Positions 26,008 through 33,520 are shown, counted from the first letter of the stretch. The stretch: 33,678 nt of DNA from an uncultured Flavobacteriales bacterium (GCA_913064955.1 CAJYBK010000006.1:1-33678), one strand, 5' to 3'. Program-made: numbers and translations. The notes: generated by a model not told the origin, from the letters alone.

Positions 26008-26316
26008 TTATGCCGCTACTTGTAGTGCTGATTGACTTAACACTATGTTGTCAAACTGAAACTCTCTAAACCTGTCTGACGAGTGAAATAGTTTCTCAGT
26101 AATTGCATCATATAAATCCAACCCCATTACCGCTGTCTTATTTATGATCCAATTTAACCCTGTCCAATCTATGGTCATTTTGGAATGGTAACACTTGTCG
26201 TTTTTACATACCGTAAAATACAACATCAACGCTTCATCATCTGCTTCGTAAACCAAGTGTTCCGGTTGAATACTTTGCGTTGTGCTAAAAAGTTGTTCCA
26301 AGTTTATTGCTTCCAT
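26008..26316 (-). CDS. Small hypothetical protein upstream of the HIRAN gene
   Basis: A 102-residue, mildly acidic protein with no signal peptide or membrane helix and no recognisable family. It has an alternating beta-like middle (ALMLYFTVCKNDKCYHSKMTID, split over two strands) with two cysteines and a histidine, and a helical end. It is first in a two-gene unit with the HIRAN protein, so a shared role is plausible. Confidence 0.6.
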   Translation of the reverse strand: MEAINLEQLFSTTQSIQPEHLVYEADDEALMLYFTVCKNDKCYHSKMTIDWTGLNWIINKTAVMGLDLYDAITEKLFHSSDRFREFQFDNIVLSQSALQVAA

Positions 26317-26360
26317 TTTTGTTGTTTTATTAATTTGATACTACAAAGGTGAGGCAACAC

Positions 26361-26379
26361 AACGTAAAATGATTACGTT
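26361..26379. promoter_or_regulatory. Operator-like dyad between the HIRAN unit and the radical SAM gene
   Basis: AACGTAA (26361-26367) and TTACGTT (26373-26379) form a perfect 7-bp inverted repeat with a five-base spacer. It lies between divergent genes, just upstream of the -33 region of the + strand promoter, as expected for a transcription-factor site. Confidence 0.4.
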
Positions 26380-26389
26380 CTGAAAAAAG

Positions 26390-26418
26390 TTTAGTAAACC
26401 TATTTATATCTATCTTTG
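26390..26418 (+). promoter_or_regulatory. Promoter of the radical SAM gene
   Basis: TTTA (26390-26393) and TATCTTTG (26411-26418) are separated by 17 bases. The -7 element is an exact consensus match, and the -33 has one mismatch. The ATG follows 47 bases later. Confidence 0.5.
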
Positions 26419-26465
26419 TTTGCTTAAATAAGAAGCAACTGTCAGCATCTACACAAATACTTAAA

Positions 26466-27449
26466 ATGCTATCCTTCCGAAAGGTTTGGAACGGTGTTTT
26501 GCTGTACAAAAGTTTTTGGTTGTCACGAATTTTAAAGAAGCCTATTGTTTGGGGTAAACCATTAGCCCTTTCTATTGAGCCCACCACCGCATGTAATCTA
26601 GGGTGTCCTGAATGCCCCAGTGGATTGAAAGCTTTCAGTAGACCAACTGGCAACATGAAAAGTAACCTCAACGAAAAAATTATTGATGAACTCGGACCTA
26701 ATTTGGCTTACATTAATTTCTATTTTCAAGGAGAACCTTTTATCAATAAGAATATTTTTGATCTAATTGAATACGCCAATAATAAGGGAGTATATACCGC
26801 CACCTCAACCAATGCACACTTCTTAACTCCAGATAGTTGCCATAAAGTAATAGATAGTGGATTAAAAAGATTGATCATTTCTATTGATGGAACTACGCAA
26901 GAAGTATATGAGCAATATAGGAAAGAGGGACACCTAGACAAAGTACTAGAAGGCACCAAGAATATCATTGCGGCAAAAAAGGAGCGTAAAAGTCAGTTTC
27001 CTCATATCATCTTTCAGTTTTTGGTGGTAAAACCAAACGAGCATCAAATTGAAGATGCTAAAAAACTGGCGTCCTCACTCGGAGTAGATGAAATTAGATT
27101 TAAAACTGCTCAGGTATATTCTTACGAAAATGGCAACCCTCTTATCCCTAGCATTGAAAAATATAGTCGCTATAAAAAAATGCCCAACGGCAAATTCAAA
27201 CTCAAAAACAAGATGAGTAATCATTGTTGGAGAATGTGGAGCAGCGCTGTAATAACTTGGGACGGGAGTGTGGTACCTTGTTGTTTTGATAAAGACGCTA
27301 CACATAAATTGGGCAACCTCCAGTTTGTGAAATTTGCGGACATTTGGAAAAACAAAGACTATCAGCATTTTAGGAAAGCACTACTTACCAATCGTGAAGA
27401 AATAGACATTTGTAAGAATTGTTCCGAGGGGAGTAAGGTTTGGGCTTAA
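26466..27449 (+). CDS. Radical SAM/SPASM domain protein
   Basis: A 327-residue radical SAM enzyme. The iron-sulfur motif CxxxCxxC is CNLGCPEC (C43, C47, C50), followed by FYFQGEPFI (GE motif) and IISIDGTTQEVYEQYR. The C-terminal SPASM-type region has C254, C272, C273, C316 and C319 for an auxiliary cluster: SAVITWDGSVVPCCFD, then DICKNCSEG. Such enzymes often modify ribosomal peptides or act in cofactor or cell-wall pathways. No small cysteine-rich precursor peptide was seen next to it, so the substrate is open. YhhN follows 34 bases later. Confidence 0.92.
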   Translation: MLSFRKVWNGVLLYKSFWLSRILKKPIVWGKPLALSIEPTTACNLGCPECPSGLKAFSRPTGNMKSNLNEKIIDELGPNLAYINFYFQGEPFINKNIFDLIEYANNKGVYTATSTNAHFLTPDSCHKVIDSGLKRLIISIDGTTQEVYEQYRKEGHLDKVLEGTKNIIAAKKERKSQFPHIIFQFLVVKPNEHQIEDAKKLASSLGVDEIRFKTAQVYSYENGNPLIPSIEKYSRYKKMPNGKFKLKNKMSNHCWRMWSSAVITWDGSVVPCCFDKDATHKLGNLQFVKFADIWKNKDYQHFRKALLTNREEIDICKNCSEGSKVWA

Positions 27450-27483
27450 AAATTTTTACATATTTGTACTTCAATTTTAAGCA

Positions 27484-28182
27484 ATGAAAAATCCACAATT
27501 AATCCTACTTCTATATATAGTGCTTGCTATTGTTGAGATCACAGGTGACATTACAGGAATACGCCCTATAATATACGTGACCAAACCATTGCTGATGCCA
27601 GTACTAATGCTTTGGTTTTTTGCATTAACACCCAATAAAACTTCAAAATTCAAGAAAATCATTGCTGTTTCCATCGTGTGCTCCTTTTTTGGAGATACCT
27701 TTTTGCTCTTTGTAGAAAAGAATGAGATTTTCTTCTTGTTAGGGCTTGGGTCATTCTTAATAGGACAGTTGCTATATGGTTGGGCTTTTATTCTCAATAT
27801 TAAATCATCCGATCGCAAAGGCGATATAAGGTTGAATGTGCTCTTTGCCATTCTTTTTGGTGCATTTTACTTTATGTTAATGAATTTGCTTTTTCCTAAA
27901 TTAGGCGAGTTTCTAGTTCCTGTCCTCGTATACGGGTTGGCGATTTGTTTTATGGGACTTACGGCTGCCTATCGTTACAACAAAGTTGCAATGAATTCAT
28001 TTTATTTTGTGCTTGCCGGTGCTTTGACTTTTGTTGTTTCTGATACCTGTATCGCTTTGGACAAATTCTATTTCCCTGGAGGTTTTCCATATGCGCAAGC
28101 CTTAATAATGGTAACATATTGCACCGCTCAATATTTAATTGTGAAAGGCTGTGCAAATTATATTAACGAACAAAAAGGATAA
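27484..28182 (+). CDS. YhhN family protein (lysoplasmalogenase-like)
   Basis: A 232-residue polytopic protein with about eight helices, matching the YhhN/TMEM86 family. Visible family text includes YVTKPLLMPVLML near residue 31-43, CSFFGDTFLLF, and FVVSDTCIALDKF near the end, with the conserved acidic residues within the helices. Eukaryotic TMEM86 members hydrolyse the vinyl-ether bond of lysoplasmalogens; bacterial function is less certain. It may share a transcript with the radical SAM gene, 34 bases upstream. Confidence 0.85.
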   Translation: MKNPQLILLLYIVLAIVEITGDITGIRPIIYVTKPLLMPVLMLWFFALTPNKTSKFKKIIAVSIVCSFFGDTFLLFVEKNEIFFLLGLGSFLIGQLLYGWAFILNIKSSDRKGDIRLNVLFAILFGAFYFMLMNLLFPKLGEFLVPVLVYGLAICFMGLTAAYRYNKVAMNSFYFVLAGALTFVVSDTCIALDKFYFPGGFPYAQALIMVTYCTAQYLIVKGCANYINEQKG

Positions 28183-28229
28183 TATAACAATACATCCTAC
28201 TTGTTGCTATCTAACATTTTCCTTTCAAA

Positions 28230-28261
28230 TTTGCACAGGTTAGTTTAAAAATCTACTTTTG
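28230..28261 (+). promoter_or_regulatory. Consensus promoter of hppA
   Basis: TTTG (28230-28233) and TACTTTTG (28254-28261) are exact matches to the Bacteroidota consensus with a 20-base spacer. The ATG follows 31 bases after the -7 element. This is one of the two best promoters in the window. Confidence 0.75.
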
Positions 28262-28292
28262 CCACCCTAATTTTTAGAAACTTAGAAAAACT

Positions 28293-30587
28293 ATGGACAA
28301 TTTAATTTACATTTTACCAGTATTTGGTTTGATAGCATTGGGATACATGTTCTATCTATCAGCATGGGTAAAGAAACAAGATGCAGGCGATGCTAGAATG
28401 AAGCAAATCGCTAAGTATATTCAGGAAGGGGCTATGGCTTTCTTAAAAGCTGAATATCGTTTATTAATGATTTTCGTAATTGTTGCAGGAGCACTTTTAG
28501 GAGGTCTTTCATTTTTTGTAGAGTCTACTCACTGGTTTATAGTGGTAGCATTTGTATTGGGTGCTTTGTTCTCTGCTGTGGCAGGAAACATAGGTATGCG
28601 TATTGCTACGGAAGCTAACGTTAGAACTGCAGAAGCAGCGAAAACAAGTTTGCCGAAAGCACTTCAAGTATCTTTCAAAGCAGGTACAGTAATGGGTCTA
28701 GGTGTTGCTGGATTGGCTGTATTTGGATTGAGTGTAATTTTTGCTGGATTAGTTGCTGTTTTCTTAACTGACTCTATGAGTACTATGAGCGGACAACATC
28801 AAATGACCATTATTCTTGAAACATTGGCTGGGTTCTCTCTAGGAGCTGAGTCTATTGCTTTATTTGCAAGAGTTGGTGGAGGTATTTATACTAAGGCTGC
28901 TGATGTAGGTGCCGATTTAGTTGGTAAAGTTGAAGCGGGTATTCCTGAAGATGATCCGCGTAACCCTGCAACAATTGCAGATAACGTTGGAGATAATGTT
29001 GGTGATGTAGCTGGAATGGGAGCCGATTTATTTGGATCTTATGTAGCAACGATGCTTGCTGCTATGGTTTTGGGTAACTACAGCATTACTGCTTACCACT
29101 CTCCAGGAGGAACTACTGCAGACATGACTGACTTCAATGGAATGGGTCCTATCTTAATGCCTGTATTGATTGCTGGTTTAGGAATTATCTTCTCTATCAT
29201 TGGAACTTTCTTCGTAAGAATTAAAGATAACACTGCTAAAGAAAATAAAGTACAAGGTGCTTTTAATTTGGCTAACTGGTCAAGTTTAGTAATGACTGGT
29301 GTTGCATCTTATTTTATTATTAAATGGATGTTGCCTGCTAAGATGTATTTCACAAACATTGAAATGAAAATGTTTGCAAGTGATGGTGTGGAAGCTGCAA
29401 GAGGTTTTGACAACATTAGAATATTTTATGCTGTACTGATTGGATTGGCTGTAGGAGGTTTAATTTCTGTTTTAACAGAATATTACACAGCCATGGGTAA
29501 AAAACCAGTAATGGGTATCATCAAGAACTCATCTACAGGTGCTGCGACAAATATTATCGCTGGGTTATCTACTGGTATGATTTCTACTTTTGCACCAATC
29601 ATCCTTTTTGCTATGGCAATATGGGGAGCTTATGCTTGTGCTGGATTCTACGGAGTTGCAATCGCTGCTTCTGCAATGATGGCTACTACTGCAATGCAGT
29701 TGGCAATTGATGCTTTCGGACCTATTGCTGATAACGCTGGTGGAATTGCTGAGATGAGTGAATTACCAAAAGAGGTTCGTGAAAGAACTGATATCTTAGA
29801 TGCTGTAGGTAACACTACTGCTGCTGTAGGTAAGGGATTCGCTATTGCTTCTGCTGCATTGACAGCATTAGCGTTATTTGCGGCTTATGTAACGTTCACT
29901 GGTATTGATGGAATTAATATTTTCAAAGCGAAAGTATTGGCAGCCTTATTTATTGGAGGAATGGTTCCTGTTGTTTTCTCTGCATTAGCAATGTCTGCTG
30001 TAGGTAAAGCGGCAATGGAAATGGTAAAAGAGGTGAGACGTCAGTTCAAAGAAATCCCTGGTATTATGCAAGGGAAAAACGAACCTGAATATGATAAGTG
30101 TGTTGAAATTTCAACTAACGCTGCATTGAAAGAAATGATGTTACCTGGATTGATTACTATTATCTCTCCAATCATTATTGGATACGCAATGGGTGCTGAA
30201 GCATTAGGTGCTTATATGGCTGGTGTAACTGTTTCTGGTGTTCTTTGGGCAATCTTCCAAAACAACGCTGGTGGTGCATGGGACAACGCTAAAAAATCAT
30301 TTGAAGCGGGTGTTAAGATTGATGGTAAAATGACTTACAAAGGTTCTGATGCTCACAAAGCAGCAGTAACTGGAGATACCGTTGGAGATCCATTCAAAGA
30401 TACTTCTGGTCCTTCAATGAATATCTTGATTAAATTAACATGTTTAGTAGGTTTAGTTATTGCTCCACTATTAGGAGGACATAATGTTGAAACTGTTAGC
30501 CATGAAGAAGAAACTCCAGTAGAAGAAACTGTAACTCCTGAAAATGGTGATGCGACTGAAGAGACTTCAATGTTGATGGAATACTAA
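28293..30587 (+). CDS. hppA: Membrane-bound ion-pumping pyrophosphatase, K+-dependent type
   Basis: A 764-residue inner-membrane pump with about 16 helices that couples pyrophosphate hydrolysis to Na+ or H+ export. The pyrophosphate-binding acidic motifs are [19 protein letters not shown] and then [19 protein letters not shown]. Further conserved segments are [15 protein letters not shown] and the C-terminal [16 protein letters not shown]. The [13 protein letters not shown] motif carries alanine at the position where K+-independent pumps have lysine, so K+ activation is expected. Whether Na+ or H+ is pumped cannot be settled by eye. The last 30 or so residues form an acidic Glu/Thr-rich tail. 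It is flanked by a consensus promoter and a strong terminator. Confidence 0.97.
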   Translation: MDNLIYILPVFGLIALGYMFYLSAWVKKQDAGDARMKQIAKYIQEGAMAFLKAEYRLLMIFVIVAGALLGGLSFFVESTHWFIVVAFVLGALFSAVAGNIGMRIATEANVRTAEAAKTSLPKALQVSFKAGTVMGLGVAGLAVFGLSVIFAGLVAVFLTDSMSTMSGQHQMTIILETLAGFSLGAESIALFARVGGGIYTKAADVGADLVGKVEAGIPEDDPRNPATIADNVGDNVGDVAGMGADLFGSYVATMLAAMVLGNYSITAYHSPGGTTADMTDFNGMGPILMPVLIAGLGIIFSIIGTFFVRIKDNTAKENKVQGAFNLANWSSLVMTGVASYFIIKWMLPAKMYFTNIEMKMFASDGVEAARGFDNIRIFYAVLIGLAVGGLISVLTEYYTAMGKKPVMGIIKNSSTGAATNIIAGLSTGMISTFAPIILFAMAIWGAYACAGFYGVAIAASAMMATTAMQLAIDAFGPIADNAGGIAEMSELPKEVRERTDILDAVGNTTAAVGKGFAIASAALTALALFAAYVTFTGIDGINIFKAKVLAALFIGGMVPVVFSALAMSAVGKAAMEMVKEVRRQFKEIPGIMQGKNEPEYDKCVEISTNAALKEMMLPGLITIISPIIIGYAMGAEALGAYMAGVTVSGVLWAIFQNNAGGAWDNAKKSFEAGVKIDGKMTYKGSDAHKAAVTGDTVGDPFKDTSGPSMNILIKLTCLVGLVIAPLLGGHNVETVSHEEETPVEETVTPENGDATEETSMLMEY

Positions 30588-30608
30588 ATAAATAGATATA
30601 ACATTTTG

Positions 30609-30642
30609 AAAAGGTCCTTGTAGAATTCTACAAGGGCCTTTT
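30609..30642. terminator. Bidirectional intrinsic terminator between hppA and the Lrp-type gene
   Basis: AAAAGGTCCTTGTAG (30609-30623) pairs with CTACAAGGGCCTTTT (30628-30642) with one G-U wobble and an AATT loop. The stem ends in T on both strands, so it can serve both convergent genes. Confidence 0.85.
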
Positions 30643-30647
30643 GTGTT

Positions 30648-31121
30648 TTAAAGCGTTATCTGACGTTTAATGCTCTCCGTAAGGCAAATTAATGTCTCTG
30701 TTCTCATAACGCTCTGTATCGACTGTATTTTATGATTTAGCACATCATACAAGTGCTGAGTATTCTTACAATGAATTTTTAAAAAGATACTATAGGCTCC
30801 CGTTGTAAAATATGCCTCCGTTACTTCCGGAACTTTTTTAAGGTTTTCCACTACCTCTTCGTAATCCGAGCCATGTTCTAAATGCACTCCTAAATAGGCG
30901 CTTAAATCATATCCTAGTTTCTGTGGATCCAAAAGAACAGTTGTACCTTGCACTACTCCCAGCTCTTCCAATTTTTTCATTCTAACATGAATTGTACCTG
31001 CAGAAACTATTAATTCTTTAGCTATTTCCGTATACGGAGTTTTAGCGTCTTTTGTCAAAATACTTAAAATCGACTTATCTAAATCATCAATTTCGTAATG
31101 GACGTCATATTTTTGATACAT
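30648..31121 (-). CDS. Lrp/AsnC family transcriptional regulator
   Basis: A 157-residue regulator. The N-terminal winged helix (about residues 10-60) reads IDDLDKSILSILTKDAKTPYTEIAKEL, divided over three helices, then GTIHVRMKKLEELGVV. The C-terminal RAM/AsnC ligand domain (about 75-150) shows GVHLEHGSDYEEVV, VTEAYFTTGAYSIFLKI and LICLTESIKRQ. These proteins assemble into octamers or higher forms and respond to amino acids. A perfect AT-rich dyad upstream (31152-31177) suggests autoregulation. The gene is single on the minus strand and ends against the hppA terminator. Confidence 0.95.
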   Translation of the reverse strand: MYQKYDVHYEIDDLDKSILSILTKDAKTPYTEIAKELIVSAGTIHVRMKKLEELGVVQGTTVLLDPQKLGYDLSAYLGVHLEHGSDYEEVVENLKKVPEVTEAYFTTGAYSIFLKIHCKNTQHLYDVLNHKIQSIQSVMRTETLICLTESIKRQITL

Positions 31122-31151
31122 GGTTTGTGTTTTTAATAAAATATAATGCTA

Positions 31152-31177
31152 TTAATTATCATATTCGCAATAATTAA
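31152..31177. promoter_or_regulatory. AT-rich dyad upstream of the Lrp-type gene, possible autoregulatory site
   Basis: TTAATTAT (31152-31159) and ATAATTAA (31170-31177) form a perfect 8-bp inverted repeat with a 10-base spacer, 31-56 bases before the regulator's ATG. Lrp-type proteins commonly bind AT-rich dyads of their own promoters. The same interval is 18 bases from the -33 of the + strand sRNA promoter. Confidence 0.4.
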
Positions 31178-31194
31178 CCCAATATACTATTTTA

Positions 31195-31226
31195 TTTGCA
31201 ACAAAAGAAGGTTTTCTCTATCTTTG
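31195..31226 (+). promoter_or_regulatory. Consensus promoter of the candidate small RNA
   Basis: TTTG (31195-31198) and TATCTTTG (31219-31226), both exact consensus, are separated by 20 bases. No coding frame follows before the terminator at 31267-31317. Confidence 0.7.
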
Positions 31227-31232
31227 ACACAG

Positions 31233-31317
31233 TAGAAAAAAGAGGTAGTAGTCTTTTGTAGTTTTGAATTGAGGTTTTATTTGGGAGGGGTCCCTTATAA
31301 AACCTCAATTTGTTTTT
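31233..31317 (+). ncRNA. Candidate small RNA (about 85 nt) or leader of the nuclease gene
   Basis: A consensus promoter is followed, about 40 bases later, by a perfect 14-bp stem (AATTGAGGTTTTAT, 31267-31280, with 31297-31310). An inner stem GGGA/TCCC lies in its loop, and TGTTTTT follows. The space between is purine-rich and single-stranded by eye (31233-31266). No open frame of useful length starts inside. It ends 92 bases before the nuclease ATG, so it may be a free-standing sRNA or an attenuated leader. Ends are inferred from the promoter and terminator. Confidence 0.55.
31267..31317 (+). terminator. Intrinsic terminator of the candidate small RNA
   Basis: A 14-bp perfect stem with an internal GGGA/TCCC stem-loop is followed on the + strand by TGTTTTT. 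Confidence 0.7.
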
Positions 31318-31408
31318 ACAATATATTATTCTATTTGCCATTTTACTTTGATGTCAATTAAATGGAAATGGAAAGGGTTATTTCAAAAGTTTTTACCTTT
31401 ACAGTAGA

Positions 31409-31849
31409 ATGATAAAAAGACCTTCCAAAGAAACTTCATTGGCTACAGTAAACCCTAAACTGGCTTCTGAATGGCACAATACATTAAACGGAAATCTGAC
31501 ACCTCTTGATGTAACTGCAGGTTCCAACAAAAAGGTATGGTGGAAATGTGACAAGGGAGAAGATCATGAGTGGGAGGCCAGTATTAAATCAAGAAATGCG
31601 GGCAGGGGTTGTTCAATCTGCAGTGGTAAAAAGGTGGTCAAGTCTGTAAGTTTAGGTTTCTTAAACCCTAAACTTACAGAAGAGTGGCACCCTTCCCTAA
31701 ACGGAGTGTTAACTCCAAACGATGTATCTATAGGCTCAAATAAAAAAGTGTGGTGGAAATGTAAAGCAGGTGAAGATCATGAGTGGGAGGCTAGCGTAGA
31801 CAAGAGAAATAACGGCCAAGGTTGTACAATTTGTGCAGGAAAAAAGTAG
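31409..31849 (+). CDS. Zinc-ribbon repeat nuclease, N-terminal part (repeats 1-2), zero frame
   Basis: A 146-residue frame holding the first two of seven repeats of about 70 residues. Each has the pattern L-x-EWH-x-x-LNG-x-LTP-x-DV, then WWKC, EDHEWEA, and GC-x-IC, as in the DUF4379 probable zinc-ribbon (treble clef) family. The metal ligands would be the C of WWKC, the H of EDH, and the C-x2-C pair. The frame ends at TAG (31847-31849) directly after A_AAA_AAG; a -1 shift there continues repeat 2 into repeat 3 without loss of a residue. Alone it would be a binding module without the nuclease. Confidence 0.85.
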   Translation: MIKRPSKETSLATVNPKLASEWHNTLNGNLTPLDVTAGSNKKVWWKCDKGEDHEWEASIKSRNAGRGCSICSGKKVVKSVSLGFLNPKLTEEWHPSLNGVLTPNDVSIGSNKKVWWKCKAGEDHEWEASVDKRNNGQGCTICAGKK

Positions 31850-32910
31850 TACAGTCTAATTCCTTGGCTGCTTTAAGCCCTATATTAACAGAGCAATGGC
31901 ACCCTACTTTAAATGGAAAAATATCACCAAAAGATGTTACAATAGGGAGCAGTTCTAGAAAGTATTGGTGGCAGTGCCCTGTTGCGGAAGACCATATTTA
32001 TGAAGCCAAAGTTAATAATAGAAAGCAAGGAGAAGGATGTCCGATTTGTGCAGGTAAAAAAGTAGTGCAATCTAACTCTTTGGCTACTATAAACCCTGAA
32101 TTAGCCAAAGAATGGCACCCAACATTAAATGGTAACATAACCTCTTCAGACATAACAGTAAGTGCAAACAAAAAGATATGGTGGAAGTGTGACAAAGGAG
32201 AAGATCACATATTGAAATCACTTGTCAGTTCTAGAACCGTTGGAAGAGGCTGTCCAATTTGCAGAGGACTAAAAGTAGTTGAGTCTAATTGTCTAAGAAC
32301 TGTTAGCCCTAAATTATCATTAGAGTGGCATTCAACTCTTAATGGCGATTTGACTCCAGATGATGTTTCTGCAGGAAGTAAGAAAAGGGTTTGGTGGCAA
32401 TGTTCTAAAGGTGAAGATCATATTTGGGCTGCGCCAATTTCAGAGAGGTCAAGCGGTCATGGTTGTGCTATATGCAGGGGGTTGAAGGTTGTTAAGTCTA
32501 ATAGTCTTGCTTACTTACAGCCTGAATTAACAAAGGAATGGCACCCTTCTCTTAATGGAAAACTGACTCCTTATGATGTTACATTAAAAAGTCATAAGCA
32601 GGTATGGTGGAAGTGTGACAAAGGAGATGATCATGAATGGAAAGCATCCATTGACAGCAGAACTAGGGGTAATGGCTGCCCTATATGTTCAGGAAGAAAA
32701 GTTGTGAAATCCAATAGTTTAGCAACTCTTAACCCTAAATTAGCAAGTGAATGGCACCCCACACTTAATGGGAATATTACACCTAACACAGTTGCTCTTA
32801 GCAGCAGTACTAAAAAATACTGGTGGCAGTGTTCCAAAGGTAAAGACCATGTTTGGTTAGCAAGTCCCAATAGTAGATCTTCAAAAGAAAGCGGGTGCCC
32901 ATATTGTACC
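31433..32910 (+). repeat. Seven tandem zinc-ribbon coding repeats (about 210 bases each)
   Basis: The repeats are clear at protein level: seven EWH or QWH motifs, seven WWxC motifs and seven GC-x2-C motifs, spaced about 70 residues. Codons differ freely between copies, so the duplication is old and the protein pattern is under selection. Repeats 3, 4 and 5 vary most in the EDHxxxA segment. Confidence 0.85.
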
Positions 32911-33411
32911 CTGACCCCTCAATCTAGACAAGAGTTAACAATCACTTTTGAATTGGCATCAATATTTAAAGACATAGACCCTAAAGGTCATAAAATTAGA
33001 GTAAAAGGAACTGTTCACTCAATTGATATTTATATTCCACTTCTAAACATGGGAATAGAGTTTGATGGACACTATTGGCACAAGGGCAAAAGAGATTTTG
33101 ACAAGGTAAAAACACTAAAACTAGAACAAGCGGGACTAAATATAATTAGGGTTAGGGAGGAGCCACTTAAAAAGATATTTGGATCTGATATAATAAGTAA
33201 GAAACCATATAATGGCAAAGAAATAACTAACAACCTGCTGGAATACTTTAAAACTGTACATGACTTTGATAAAGGCACGCTTAACAGGATAAACAAGTAC
33301 CTGTCAAAAGAAGAGTTACAAAACCAAAAAGGTTTAGAAAAATATATTGATTTCATTCTTGAAGAAAAAGCAAAAAAAAGGAGTGTTGAAACTATTGAGC
33401 TAACGTCTTAA
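31822..33411 (+). CDS. Zinc-ribbon repeat nuclease, C-terminal part (repeats 3-7 plus Vsr-like endonuclease)
   Basis: Real content begins near 31846, as the ATG at 31822 lies inside the repeat-2 coding region in the other frame. Five more zinc-ribbon repeats run to about 32910. The last, ending SGCPYC, leads into a nuclease domain (about 32917-33200) with SIDIYIP, GIEFDGHYWHKGKRDFDK and LNIIRVREEPLK. This is the layout of Vsr/PD-(D/E)XK-like enzymes; in the fused 667-residue product the likely catalytic residues are D540, E551, D553 and H558. A helical lysine-rich tail follows. The joined protein would be a DNA- or RNA-binding tandem array with a terminal cutter. The target is unknown. Confidence 0.88.
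   Translation: MYNLCRKKVVQSNSLAALSPILTEQWHPTLNGKISPKDVTIGSSSRKYWWQCPVAEDHIYEAKVNNRKQGEGCPICAGKKVVQSNSLATINPELAKEWHPTLNGNITSSDITVSANKKIWWKCDKGEDHILKSLVSSRTVGRGCPICRGLKVVESNCLRTVSPKLSLEWHSTLNGDLTPDDVSAGSKKRVWWQCSKGEDHIWAAPISERSSGHGCAICRGLKVVKSNSLAYLQPELTKEWHPSLNGKLTPYDVTLKSHKQVWWKCDKGDDHEWKASIDSRTRGNGCPICSGRKVVKSNSLATLNPKLASEWHPTLNGNITPNTVALSSSTKKYWWQCSKGKDHVWLASPNSRSSKESGCPYCTLTPQSRQELTITFELASIFKDIDPKGHKIRVKGTVHSIDIYIPLLNMGIEFDGHYWHKGKRDFDKVKTLKLEQAGLNIIRVREEPLKKIFGSDIISKKPYNGKEITNNLLEYFKTVHDFDKGTLNRINKYLSKEELQNQKGLEKYIDFILEEKAKKRSVETIELTS
31840..31849 (+). other. A_AAA_AAG slippery heptamer followed by an in-frame TAG
   Basis: In the zero frame the codons are GGA AAA AAG TAG. The heptamer 31840-31846 has the exact X_XXY_YYZ phase of the dnaX-type -1 frameshift site, and slipping by -1 gives GTA GTA CAG, which continues the conserved repeat linker KKVVQSNSL. 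The alternative is loss of one A from a homopolymer. Confidence 0.6.
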
Positions 33412-33417
33412 AACAAA

Positions 33418-33445
33418 AAAAGGTAGTCCAGATGAACTACCTTTT
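33418..33445. terminator. Bidirectional terminator between nuclease gene and tRNA
   Basis: AAAAGGTAGT (33418-33427) pairs with ACTACCTTTT (33436-33445) around an eight-base loop. On the minus strand a run of seven T and then GTTT follows, so it is strongest for the tRNA. It also sits seven bases after the nuclease stop codon. Confidence 0.8.
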
Positions 33446-33446
33446 G

Positions 33447-33520
33447 TGGGCCCTCACGGGCTCGAACCGTGGACCCCCTGATTATGAGTCAGGTGCTCTA
33501 ACCAGCTGAGCTAAGGGCCC
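33447..33520 (-). tRNA. tRNA with CAU anticodon (tRNA-Ile2 or elongator tRNA-Met)
   Basis: The minus strand folds as a complete cloverleaf of 74 bases: acceptor GGGCCCT with AGGGCCC, D-arm TAGCTCAGCTGGTTAGAGCA, anticodon loop CTCATAA, T-arm with GGTTCGAGC, and discriminator A. CCA is not encoded. The acceptor and anticodon stem resemble E. coli tRNA-Ile2, whose C34 is changed to lysidine by TilS, more than the elongator tRNA-Met; I favour Ile2 but cannot exclude Met. Confidence 0.9.

Noticed and set aside
27444-27483. GCTTAAAA...TTTTAAGC dyad between the radical SAM and YhhN genes, as a terminator
   Set aside because: The arms are A/T only apart from the ends, the loop is about 19 bases and there is no separate T-run; it is too weak to call.
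31433-32910. Possible DNA tandem repeat or CRISPR-like array
   Set aside because: Similarity is at protein level with 3-base periodicity and varied codons; the units are about 210 bases and have no spacer-repeat alternation.
33447-33520. Integrated element bounded by a duplicated tRNA 3' end
   Set aside because: I saw no second copy of the tRNA 3' segment and no integrase in the window.
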